DNA of 64,000 bases, from NCBI GenBank assembly GCA_026390435.1, contig JAPLFY010000100.1, positions 35,546 through 99,545 of the forward strand. Direction: 5' to 3'. The DNA is from Pseudomonadota bacterium (GTDB lineage Bacteria > Bdellovibrionota_B > Oligoflexia > Oligoflexales > CAIYRB01). Of the stretch, positions 32,752 to 40,967 are shown in pieces. The notes below the pieces were generated by a model. That model saw nothing but the letters and a program-made list of their open reading frames with translations. It ran no database searches and was not told where the DNA came from. A program made the translations under genes and the position numbers. The number at the start of each line of letters is the position of its first letter. The first letter of the stretch is position 1.

Positions 32752-35700
32752 CTACGCTGGCTGTGATGTTAGAGAAAGGTCTAGGAGGCAAAGCGTCCCA
32801 TCAATATCAACGCAGGTATCCTTATTCAGTGCAGCAGCAGCCACTGCTTTGACAGTTAAGCTGGTGGCCAAAGTCTCCCGACTAATATAGTCGCGGAAGA
32901 CGTCTGCTGCGGCCGCTAAGCTTGCCTCTGCCGTGATACTTAGACTAATGCGGTCGGATACCTGCAGCCCCTTCTCTTTGCGCAGTCTCTGGATGCGGTT
33001 GATCAACTCCCGCGCCAAGCCTTCTTGAACCAGCTCGGGGGTGAGTTGGGTATCAAGTAGGACTGTAACACCGCGGTCAGTAGCAATCAGACGCTCGTCC
33101 TTCGGTCCGCGGTCAATAAGGAAGTCGGCCTCAACCAACTCATGACCCATCACCTCAACTTTGCCCGCCTCTTCAAGTAACGTCAGCAGATCAACTACCT
33201 TTTGCGGATGGCGGTTCAGCTCTTCTAGATGCTGACGCATAGCGTTGAGCTGTTTACCAAGTCGCGGCCCTAAGGTTTTTAAGTTGGGCTTAAGAGACAG
33301 GAGCACATACGCTGCCTCGTCTGTTGAGAACAGCACTTCTTTGACGTTAAGTTCGCCACGGAGTAATTCCGTACCACGTTCGATCGCCTCGCGATCGGCC
33401 GACTTGCGTGTGATCACAAGCATCGATGGCAGCACTTGGCGAGTCTTGATTTGATGTTTAGCACGCAGACTTCTGCCCAAGATACTAGCGCGGCGGAGTA
33501 AATCCATGCGCGCCTCCAAATCCCGGTCGATCAGTTCGGCATCACCCAGCGGGATGTCGCAGAGATGCACGGACTCAGGCAACCCAGCGATGCCAGACGT
33601 AAGATTCTTGTAGATTCGATCTGAAATAAATGGGGCAAACGGAGCGAATACCTTGGAAAAACCAAGGAGTACATAATACAGCGTGCGGTAAGCCTGCGCT
33701 GCATCACTGGCATCATGTGCGGACCCACTGGCCCCTTCGTCGTCAGTACCCCAAAAGCGTTTACGGCTTAAGCGGATGTACCAATTAGTCAAGTCCTCGA
33801 TAAAGTCGAGCACCTGTGGCACGACGTTATACAGCCGGTAATGATGCATCTCTTCGTGCAGGCGCTGACACAGAGTATGGAAACGAGAAATGATCCAGCG
33901 ATCTAATTCACTATCAACCTTCGGGGCGACGCCACTTGCCAGCTCACTGTCTGGTTGCCACTTATCGGCTTCGGCATAGGTCGACAAAAAGCTGTGAGAA
34001 TTCCAAAGAGGCAGCAGCACAGCTCTGGTGGTGTCACGCACGCCCTGATCCGAGAAGTACAAGTCACCGGCTTTAAGCACTGCCGAATTGAGCATAAACA
34101 AGCGGACGCTGTCGGCGCCAAATTTCTCGATCAAGGTTTCAGGCGACGTATAATTCTTAAGCCGCTTCGACATCTTCTTGCCGTCCCCGGCCAAGACCAT
34201 GCCGTTCACGACGACGTTTTTAAATGCTGGCTCGTTAAACAGAGCCGTCGAAAGCACGCTTAGCGTGTAGAACCAGCCTCGCGTTTGATCTAGACCTTCA
34301 GCGATAAAATCAGCCGGAAAACGCTGATGAAACCGCTCTTTATGTTCAAATGGATAATGGATCTGCGCATAAGGCATCGACCCGGACTCGAACCAGCAAT
34401 CGAACACCTCCGGGATGCGCTTCATCTCGCCCTGGCAATGACTACAAGCAAACGTCAAACGATCAATATGATGGATGTGCAGGTCGTCTATCTTGGCTCC
34501 GGATCGCTCTTCCAACTGGGCAACGCTGCTCATAACTTCACGATGGTCCACATCGTTAGAACATACCCAGATCGGAATAGGGGTGCCCCAAAACCGATTG
34601 CGACTGATTGCCCAATCACGGGCATTCTCCAACCACTTGCCCATTCGCCCATCGCGCAGATGCTCAGGCACCCAGTTAATGCGCTGGTTATTGGCGATAA
34701 GGCGGTCTTTAATTTTCTCGACTGCGACGTACCAAGTTTGAATGGCTTTATAAATGAGAGGCGTATCTGTGCGCTCACAGAATGGATAACTATGGAGCAG
34801 CTGTTCATTGCGGAGCAGTTGCCCGCTATCGCGCAGGCGACGAATCAACTCCTTGTCAGCATCTTTAACAAAAACACCTTTATGCTCAGTGATTTCGCTT
34901 TTGAATCGGCCTTCGTCATCGACCGGATCGACCAGCCCAATGCCGTTCGCCCGGCACACGCGGAAGTCGTCTTCACCGAATGCAGGCGCTTGATGCACCA
35001 CTCCGGTGCCGTCCTCGGTCGTCACGTATTCATCGACTAGGATGCGGAAGGCATTTTTGTGATCTTTGAAATAGGTGAACAATGGCTCGTAGGTTCGGCC
35101 AGCTAGCTCACTAGCACTGACCTTAGCTATCACCTCGTATGGCTTAATGGCTGGGTCTTTCGACGCTTTTTTATAGAGCGCAGGTACGCGGGCTTCAGCC
35201 AAATAATAGAGCTCGCCACTCTCAAGGTCGCGGATTTTCACGTAGTCGATCTTTGGACCGATACACAAAGCCACATTCGAGACAAGCGTCCAAGGTGTGG
35301 TGGTCCAGGCGAGTACGTAAGCGTCTTCACCCGACAGTTTGAATTTAATGGTGATCGCCGGATCTTGAACGTCTTTATAGTTCTGGTTGGCTTCGAAATT
35401 AGATAATACCGCTGTGATTCTGGGCGAGTAGGGGACCACTTTAAAGTCGCGGTAAACTAGGTCACGGCGATACAGTTCGGAGAGGACCCACCATACGGAC
35501 TCCATGTAGCTCTTGTCCATAGTGCGGTACTGATTCTGCCAATCGACCCAGCGACCTAAGCGCGTGATGGTCCGTTCCCACTCTAGGGTATAAGCCTGCA
35601 CGGAGGCTCGGCATGCCTCGTTGAACTTATCAACGCCCATTGCCAAAATATCTGCTCGGCCCTTCAGCTGATCACGCTTTTCGATCTCATATTCAACTGG

Positions 35701-35967
35701 AACCCCGTGACAATCCCAGCCAAACCGACGGTCCACATAGTAACCGCGCATCGTCCAGTATCTCGGCACGGTGTCTTTGATGGTGTTGGCAAGAAGGTGA
35801 CCATAGTGAGGCAGACCATTGGCAAAGGGTGGGCCGTCGTAAAACGTAAACTCTTTGGCACCTTGACGCTGGCGCATGGACTCAGCAAAAGTATCCCGCT
35901 CGCGCCACTCTGCGAGTAGTTCGTTTTCCAGTTGCGGAAAATTCACGTCCGATGTGACGGCTTTCAT
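32752..35967 (-). CDS. ileS: isoleucyl-tRNA synthetase, eukaryote-like (type 2)
   Basis: IleS charges tRNA-Ile. The 1071-aa class I enzyme has PFANGLPHYGH (HIGH), the WTTTPWTLVSN editing segment, DWAISRNRFWGTPIPIW, FDCWFESGSMPYAQ and KKMSKRLKNY (KMSKS). The length and the WYVAVEKIKDRL and TDTPLIYKA pattern match the IleRS2 group shared with eukaryotes, which often resists mupirocin; resistance is an inference. ATG 35967 and GTG 35970 are both possible behind GAGG. It leads the operon with the aminopeptidase and lipoate-ligase genes. Confidence 0.95.
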   Translation of the reverse strand: MKAVTSDVNFPQLENELLAEWRERDTFAESMRQRQGAKEFTFYDGPPFANGLPHYGHLLANTIKDTVPRYWTMRGYYVDRRFGWDCHGVPVEYEIEKRDQLKGRADILAMGVDKFNEACRASVQAYTLEWERTITRLGRWVDWQNQYRTMDKSYMESVWWVLSELYRRDLVYRDFKVVPYSPRITAVLSNFEANQNYKDVQDPAITIKFKLSGEDAYVLAWTTTPWTLVSNVALCIGPKIDYVKIRDLESGELYYLAEARVPALYKKASKDPAIKPYEVIAKVSASELAGRTYEPLFTYFKDHKNAFRILVDEYVTTEDGTGVVHQAPAFGEDDFRVCRANGIGLVDPVDDEGRFKSEITEHKGVFVKDADKELIRRLRDSGQLLRNEQLLHSYPFCERTDTPLIYKAIQTWYVAVEKIKDRLIANNQRINWVPEHLRDGRMGKWLENARDWAISRNRFWGTPIPIWVCSNDVDHREVMSSVAQLEERSGAKIDDLHIHHIDRLTFACSHCQGEMKRIPEVFDCWFESGSMPYAQIHYPFEHKERFHQRFPADFIAEGLDQTRGWFYTLSVLSTALFNEPAFKNVVVNGMVLAGDGKKMSKRLKNYTSPETLIEKFGADSVRLFMLNSAVLKAGDLYFSDQGVRDTTRAVLLPLWNSHSFLSTYAEADKWQPDSELASGVAPKVDSELDRWIISRFHTLCQRLHEEMHHYRLYNVVPQVLDFIEDLTNWYIRLSRKRFWGTDDEGASGSAHDASDAAQAYRTLYYVLLGFSKVFAPFAPFISDRIYKNLTSGIAGLPESVHLCDIPLGDAELIDRDLEARMDLLRRASILGRSLRAKHQIKTRQVLPSMLVITRKSADREAIERGTELLRGELNVKEVLFSTDEAAYVLLSLKPNLKTLGPRLGKQLNAMRQHLEELNRHPQKVVDLLTLLEEAGKVEVMGHELVEADFLIDRGPKDERLIATDRGVTVLLDTQLTPELVQEGLARELINRIQRLRKEKGLQVSDRISLSITAEASLAAAADVFRDYISRETLATSLTVKAVAAAALNKDTCVDIDGTLCLLDLSLTSQPA

Positions 35968-35990
35968 CACTTAAACCTCAGATTGTTTTA

Positions 35991-36047
35991 GTTAGGGTAG
36001 GCTAGCCACCCTGTGAGGGCTAGGATATTAGCCTAAGCATGCTTTTG
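35991..36047 (-). promoter_or_regulatory. ileS leader with mutually exclusive hairpins
   Basis: On the minus strand the leader contains GGCTA/TAGCC, then CCCT-CAC-AGGG, then AGGGTGGCTAGCCTACCCT, which folds on itself. The second and third structures share the same AGGG, so only one can form at a time, as in an attenuator. No T tract follows. Confidence 0.3.
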
Positions 36048-36110
36048 CCGGCTATTAGCTAATTAACATCGTGAAGTTTTCCTTTAACTCTGTATCGTAC
36101 GGCCGCCAAG

Positions 36111-36130
36111 GGTGCCAGCGGGCTGGCACC
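36111..36130. promoter_or_regulatory. 9-bp-arm palindrome upstream of the ABC-F gene
   Basis: GGTGCCAGC (36111-36119) and GCTGGCACC (36122-36130) are separated by 2 bp. No T run follows, so it is more likely an operator or leader hairpin than a terminator. It lies 47 bp before the ABC-F start codon. Confidence 0.45.
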
Positions 36131-36176
36131 ACTAAATGCTCCGAAAAACACCCCAACCAATTGATTTGGCTATAGA

Positions 36177-38135
36177 ATGCGGATACAAAACCTTCAGAAG
36201 ACATTCGGTACCAAAGTTCTGTTCGCCGACGCCTCTTATCACTTTCCTGACGGTGAACGAATCGCCCTGGTTGGTGCTAACGGCGTAGGCAAGACCACCC
36301 TGCTCAACGTCATCTGCGGATTAGAGCAGCCAGATGCGGGGGGTGTCGTGGTCTCTGGGCAGACGACTGTCGGCTACCTACCACAGTCGCCCAATCCAAA
36401 TCCAGCGGCCAGCGTCCTAGACGAGTGCCAAGCTGGTGCCACCAAGATAGTCGCACTCCGTGATTCTATGGAACAGGCTCTTGCCCGCATGCAAGTCGAG
36501 CATGATCCGAAAGCCCTTGATCAATACGAAAGAGCCGAGACCGCTTTCCGCCTAGAAGGCGGCTACAGCTTGGAGTCCAGGGCTACCGCGATTCTATCTG
36601 GCCTTGGGTTTAGCGCCGCAGATTTGAGTAAGGCGCCCACCGAACTTTCCGGCGGCTGGCGCATGCGCTTAGAGCTGGCCCGCTTGTTCCTGCGTCAGCC
36701 AGACTTCCTGATTCTCGACGAACCGACGAACCACCTCGATCTACCAAGTCTCGTTTGGGTGGAAGAATACCTTCGTAGCTTTCGCGGCACGCTACTCTTT
36801 GTTTCTCATGATCGCTCTCTACTTAATCGCCTGTCCACATTGACACTTCATCTCGCCAACGGTCAGCTGCAACCTTACCGCGGTAACTTTGATGCATTTC
36901 TCACCGCACGGGAAGAACGCCTAGCCCAGGCTCAAGCTGAACGAGATCAACTTCGCCGCCGCCGTGAGCAGATGGAGCATTTTGTCGAACGCTTCGGCGC
37001 CAAAGCCACTAAGGCAGCGCAGGCTCAGTCGCGCGTTAAGATGATCGCCCGCATTCGCGACATGGAAGACACCCTTGCCCCGGAAGGCGAAGAGGAGACG
37101 GTTTTTATCCCGATTCCTAAGCCGCCGAAAGTACCGCGCATCGTGCTCAAGATCGAGGACGGCGCCATCGGATACTCGAGTCCACTCGCTAGTCACCTTG
37201 ACCTTGAGATGGAACGAGCTGCCAAAGTTGCCATCATCGGTGCCAACGGAATCGGCAAATCAACCTTGCTGCGCACGATCGCTGGACGCTGCCATCCACT
37301 TGGCGGGTCATTTAACCTAAGTCCTGGAGTAGATCTGGCCTATTTCGCCCAGGAACAGCGCGAAACCTTAGCCCCCAATGATACCGTGTTGGGAAATCTA
37401 GTCCGGATCGGCAACATTAGCGAAAAAGAGGCACGCGCCATGTTGGGCGGCTTCCTTTTCCACGGTGACGCTGCCTTCAAGCGCGTAAGCGTGCTGTCTG
37501 GGGGTGAGAAAAGTCGTGTCGGACTTGCCTGCGCGCTATCGCAAAAAGCTGGCCTACTCTTGCTAGACGAGCCAACTAACCACCTCGACATGGCTAGCGT
37601 AGAAACACTCGCAGCTAGTTTGGATGATTACGAAGGGACTGTGCTTTTTGTCAGTCATGATCGTAACTTTATCGACGCGATCTGCACCCACGTGTTTGCC
37701 ATGTTGCCAGATGGCCGCTCGATGCTTTTTCCTGGAAAACTTGCCGATTACGAACGACTCGCTGCCGTCGCCGGCTTTCCGAATGTGCTTAAGCCGCAAG
37801 AGACAGAATCAGCTGCAGCCCCCGACGCGAAAGCTCAGGCACCCAAGACCGTTGGCCGTCATCAGGACGTCAAGGAGCTCAAACGGCAGCGGCAGCGTTT
37901 GCAAACTCAACTTGCAAAACTAGATGAAGACAACGCCAATCTCCGCAGAAGCCTGGCTAATTTAGAGAGTCAAATGGCGCTGGTCGATAGTGCTGATTTT
38001 AGCAAGACCGCCGATTTGCATAAAACCCACCAACAAACTCAAGAACAGTTGGATACGAGCGAACTAACTTGGCTAGAGGTAGCGGAGGAGATAGAAAACT
38101 TCTCCGCTAAGTTGGGGGCTCTGGGCAGGGATTAA
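36177..38135 (+). CDS. ABC-F family ATPase (Uup-like)
   Basis: A 652-aa soluble protein with two ABC domains and no membrane segment. ABC-F proteins bind the ribosomal E site and relieve stalled translation. Domain 1 has GANGVGKTT (about 33), LSGGW and LILDEPTNHLD. A charged linker (about 240-285) follows. Domain 2 has GANGIGKST, LSGGEKSR and LLLDEPTNHLD. Residues from about 560 form the C-terminal coiled coil seen in Uup. No clear ribosome site precedes ATG; a palindrome lies upstream. Uup is the nearest named relative, but EttA-like function is not excluded. Confidence 0.9.
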   Translation: MRIQNLQKTFGTKVLFADASYHFPDGERIALVGANGVGKTTLLNVICGLEQPDAGGVVVSGQTTVGYLPQSPNPNPAASVLDECQAGATKIVALRDSMEQALARMQVEHDPKALDQYERAETAFRLEGGYSLESRATAILSGLGFSAADLSKAPTELSGGWRMRLELARLFLRQPDFLILDEPTNHLDLPSLVWVEEYLRSFRGTLLFVSHDRSLLNRLSTLTLHLANGQLQPYRGNFDAFLTAREERLAQAQAERDQLRRRREQMEHFVERFGAKATKAAQAQSRVKMIARIRDMEDTLAPEGEEETVFIPIPKPPKVPRIVLKIEDGAIGYSSPLASHLDLEMERAAKVAIIGANGIGKSTLLRTIAGRCHPLGGSFNLSPGVDLAYFAQEQRETLAPNDTVLGNLVRIGNISEKEARAMLGGFLFHGDAAFKRVSVLSGGEKSRVGLACALSQKAGLLLLDEPTNHLDMASVETLAASLDDYEGTVLFVSHDRNFIDAICTHVFAMLPDGRSMLFPGKLADYERLAAVAGFPNVLKPQETESAAAPDAKAQAPKTVGRHQDVKELKRQRQRLQTQLAKLDEDNANLRRSLANLESQMALVDSADFSKTADLHKTHQQTQEQLDTSELTWLEVAEEIENFSAKLGALGRD

Positions 38136-38150
38136 AGCCCACACGAAAAA

Positions 38151-38990
38151 TCAGCCAACTTGAAGCAGCCGAACATCAGCAAGGATTGGGAAATGATCCG
38201 AGTTGCGAAAAGAGGTGTCGACTCGCACATTGCTAACCTCTAAACCGCGACAAAAAAGCTGATCTAAGGCTTGCGTCACCGGCCTAGGGTCGTTGGGAAT
38301 AGGAACATATTCGAGACCGATTCGCCGAAGCACTCCGGCAATAGCCTTAAGGTATCCGGGTGTAAAAGTATTAAAGTCACCGGCCAGAATAATCGGTCCG
38401 TTGTGTTCTGGTAATCTTGCAAGCAAGTGCTCCATCTCTTCTATTGCCACTGTCTTAAAGCGTACGAGAGTCGCATGGATATTAATCACCATGAGACTCT
38501 GGTCCGTGCCAATAAATGGATACTTCTTGATCAATGCTGCTTTAGGCGTTTTGAAGATAGGCTCTGGATACTTGCAGATGATCCGTTGCGGCTCGACGCA
38601 GGTCTGAACCCGAGCAACTGTCATAACACCATCTCGAAGTCCGTCGCGTCGCTTATAAGAAGCGGCATGCACGGACTCGAAACCGGCGGCGGCAAACATG
38701 GTTTGAGCGTGCTTTGAAAGCAGAGCCTCTTGAGTGATAACAATGTCGGAAGAGTAACAGAGCATGCGGTAATCATGCTCGAACAAGATGCCGCCGGACC
38801 CCTTGCAAAGATTCCAAATAGCTATACGAACATTTTGCGTTGGCAATGCCGCAAGTGCAGGCTGTCCAAGTCGCCAAATAGATTCATGGTCGGGAACTCG
38901 CTCAATCGACCACACCTGCCGCAAGCTTTCAATCAACGTTCGGTAAGAACGATTCGGTCTTTGTTTAGGTATTGATGTGCGCTTGTTCAT
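38151..38990 (-). CDS. endonuclease/exonuclease/phosphatase-family protein
   Basis: A 279-aa protein with the EEP fold: IWNLCKG (about 59), ITQEALL (metal glutamate), INIHAT, ILAGDFNTF (about 198-206), ALDQLF and the terminal NSDHFPILADV (catalytic histidine). It resembles the sphingomyelinase/ExoIII-like superfamily members of unknown substrate. There is no clear signal peptide, and the N-terminus is basic. Its ATG overlaps the stop of the GlpD-like gene in ATGA, so the two are translationally coupled. Confidence 0.85.
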   Translation of the reverse strand: MNKRTSIPKQRPNRSYRTLIESLRQVWSIERVPDHESIWRLGQPALAALPTQNVRIAIWNLCKGSGGILFEHDYRMLCYSSDIVITQEALLSKHAQTMFAAAGFESVHAASYKRRDGLRDGVMTVARVQTCVEPQRIICKYPEPIFKTPKAALIKKYPFIGTDQSLMVINIHATLVRFKTVAIEEMEHLLARLPEHNGPIILAGDFNTFTPGYLKAIAGVLRRIGLEYVPIPNDPRPVTQALDQLFCRGLEVSNVRVDTSFRNSDHFPILADVRLLQVG

Positions 38991-40252
38991 AAAACTGGGA
39001 CACTCGCAAATCGCTGATCAATTGGTAAAACCTTAGGCGACTCTGAGGCGCTAGCCCAGTTAGCCTTATGTGCGGTACCACTTGCCTTAAACTCACCGAA
39101 ATGGGTCAATATTCTATCGCCAATCGACTCTGCCAAATCGCGATAGGCCGTCAGCTTCCCACCATAGATCGTGATGATAAGGCCCCGGCCGCTGACTCGC
39201 TCCCCCAGCACATAGTGTCGCGATGTGTCTGACAAGCCGCGCCCTTCTTCTACCGCCAACCACCTTAGACCGGCGAACACCTGTTTCACATCTCTGCGCC
39301 GCAGAGGTTGCAGGAGAAACTGATTACAATTGTCTAAAAGATACTCGATGTCGCGCTCGTCTACGCCAACCAGGTCAGGGTTGGCGGTATAAAGGTCCTC
39401 GGTAGTGCCAACCAATGTCGAGCCCAGCCATGGCAACACGAAAAAGATCCGTCCGTCGGCTTTGAGCGACTGCAAAAGAAGACCAGATTTCAGTCCAATA
39501 TCAGGCAATAATAAGTGCGCCCCTTTATTATTCATGCCGCGATAATTTGGCGGGATGCCGCTCTTTTCAAGGATTAAATTCGCCCATGGGCCCAGGCAGT
39601 TAACCACATATAGGGCGCTGATCGCATGCATGCTGCCATCTGGCTTCCTGACAACAACTGTCCATCCGTCCGGGTTAGCCTCTACTTGGACTACCTCGAG
39701 ATGCTCACTAATTGTGGCGCCTAGTTTATGCGCCGAAGCCGCCACGCGCTGAACCAGAGCCAAATCATCCGTCTGGGCGTCCCAAAAAGAATATACGATC
39801 TTGCATCTATCCTGATCGAGCTGCGGGGCTTTAAAAGCAACCTCGTCGGAGCTCACAGCTCTATGCTCGCTTAAGCAATTACGACCAGCTAATTTGTCGT
39901 AAATCGACAGACCAAATTTAACCATCCAACGGGGCATACCCGCTTGTTTGATGACCGGAAATAAAAACTCCACTGGCTTTACTAAGTCAGGTGCTAACTC
40001 CATGAGCAGGCGCCGTTCACTGAGGCCCTCGGTTACTAGGCCAAAATCACTCATTCTTTGAAGATAACGTAATCCGCCATGAATCAATTTAGTCGACTTA
40101 GAACTTGTGCCAGAGCCTATTGTGGATTTTTCCACCAAATGAACATCATTCCATCCTCGACTAACTAGATCATGTAGAACACCGCAGCCATGGATACCGC
40201 CGCCCAGCACTAAAACGCGCACGCGGATGGGAGGTTCATCGCTATAAGTCAT
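38987..40252 (-). CDS. GlpD/GlpA-like FAD-dependent glycerol-3-phosphate dehydrogenase
   Basis: This enzyme family oxidises glycerol-3-phosphate to dihydroxyacetone phosphate and passes electrons to quinones. The 421-aa protein has LGGGIHGCGVLHDL (FAD, about 15), the family signature SSKSTKLIHGGLRYLQ (about 50) and YGGKLTAYRDLA near the end. It is about 80 residues shorter than E. coli GlpD and lacks the C-terminal helical domain. ATG 40252 is chosen because GGGGA sits 8 nt upstream; ATG 40273 has a weaker site. No glpK or glpF is nearby. Confidence 0.87.
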   Translation of the reverse strand: MTYSDEPPIRVRVLVLGGGIHGCGVLHDLVSRGWNDVHLVEKSTIGSGTSSKSTKLIHGGLRYLQRMSDFGLVTEGLSERRLLMELAPDLVKPVEFLFPVIKQAGMPRWMVKFGLSIYDKLAGRNCLSEHRAVSSDEVAFKAPQLDQDRCKIVYSFWDAQTDDLALVQRVAASAHKLGATISEHLEVVQVEANPDGWTVVVRKPDGSMHAISALYVVNCLGPWANLILEKSGIPPNYRGMNNKGAHLLLPDIGLKSGLLLQSLKADGRIFFVLPWLGSTLVGTTEDLYTANPDLVGVDERDIEYLLDNCNQFLLQPLRRRDVKQVFAGLRWLAVEEGRGLSDTSRHYVLGERVSGRGLIITIYGGKLTAYRDLAESIGDRILTHFGEFKASGTAHKANWASASESPKVLPIDQRFASVPVL

Positions 40253-40311
40253 CAAAAAAGTCCCCGCAATCATCTAAGATTTACTCATGGACGGGAAGAC
40301 CGAGGACATAC

Positions 40312-40346
40312 TATAATTTTTGCACGTCCCCATCTAAGTATATACT
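40312..40346 (+). promoter_or_regulatory. candidate promoter of the PilZ gene
   Basis: Two -10-like hexamers occur, TATAAT (40312-40317) and TATACT (40341-40346), the second with TTGCAC (40320-40325) 15 bp before it. Either could drive the PilZ gene; the region also holds the divergent GlpD-like promoter. Confidence 0.35.
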
Positions 40347-40368
40347 ACGCATCGTCGGCGAGGCCGCC

Positions 40369-40755
40369 TTGAATAAACAATCGAATTCAAAAAAAAAGCC
40401 ACTGGACCGTGAGAACCGCTATACCTCGCACGCCCTCGTGGAGTTTCGCAAATTCAAGGTTTTGCCAATCGGGATCCACAGCGCCATCCTCCTAGACATC
40501 AGCTTAGGCGGCTTTAAGATCGAATTAACCGGCGACAAAAAGGTCCGCACTGGCGAAAATTTTTGGCTGCATATACCGCTAGCACCTCTGGGTATTTATG
40601 CGCCGACCCGACTTATGTGCCGCGGCGAGTGTCGGTGGTTCGATGGCGAGCGCTATCGTGTCGGCGGGGTCTTCACTGATCTGAGTAACACCGATCGGAT
40701 GATCATCGACCAAATCGTTGAGACCATGAGACAGCGCCGCAGCCCAGCCGGCTAG
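40369..40755 (+). CDS. PilZ-domain protein, probable c-di-GMP receptor
   Basis: A 128-aa single-domain PilZ protein. The DISLGGFKIEL segment (about 44) fits the D/NxSxxG half of the c-di-GMP site. The arginine half is unusual: RENR (about 14-17) has RxxR instead of RxxxR, so binding should be tested. ECRWFDGERYRVGGVF is the usual barrel strand. TTG is the only reasonable start, with GCGAGG 6 nt upstream. An HD-GYP c-di-GMP phosphodiesterase is encoded 8 kb away. Confidence 0.85.
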   Translation: MNKQSNSKKKPLDRENRYTSHALVEFRKFKVLPIGIHSAILLDISLGGFKIELTGDKKVRTGENFWLHIPLAPLGIYAPTRLMCRGECRWFDGERYRVGGVFTDLSNTDRMIIDQIVETMRQRRSPAG

Positions 40756-40846
40756 TGTTCGTCAAGCTCCTGTAATAAAAAATTTATTTCTACATTTTAG
40801 AAAAAAATGGCTAACACCTTTTCGTTAAATTGAAACTCACGACGGT

Positions 40847-40871
40847 TTGCGAATAAGCTTTATATTCGCAA
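40847..40871. promoter_or_regulatory. 25-bp inverted-repeat operator upstream of fadIJ
   Basis: TTGCGAATA (40847-40855) and TATTCGCAA (40863-40871) are perfect inverted arms around AGCTTTA, about 100 bp before fadI. The size and position suit a dimeric regulator of fatty-acid degradation (TetR or GntR type). The regulator is not identified. Confidence 0.6.
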
Positions 40872-40967
40872 CCATCTGGCGGTTAGTGCACAATAAGTTT
40901 GCGCTTCATCAGGATACCCGGACGAAGTTCGAGCGGACACAATTGAAACGTGTGGGGAGAGCGGCTA

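Noticed and set aside
34327..35040. 237-codon open frame opposite ileS
   Set aside because: It lies wholly antisense to conserved IleRS domains and has no ribosome site or recognisable motif.
35991..36030. T-box-like AGGGTGG in the ileS leader
   Set aside because: The consensus continues as ACC-CG, which is absent; no stem I specifier loop or terminator was found.
36171..36180. TATAGA next to the ABC-F ATG as a third leaderless promoter
   Set aside because: The hexamer abuts the ATG, so transcription would start inside the gene; the 6-nt spacing seen in the two good cases is missing.
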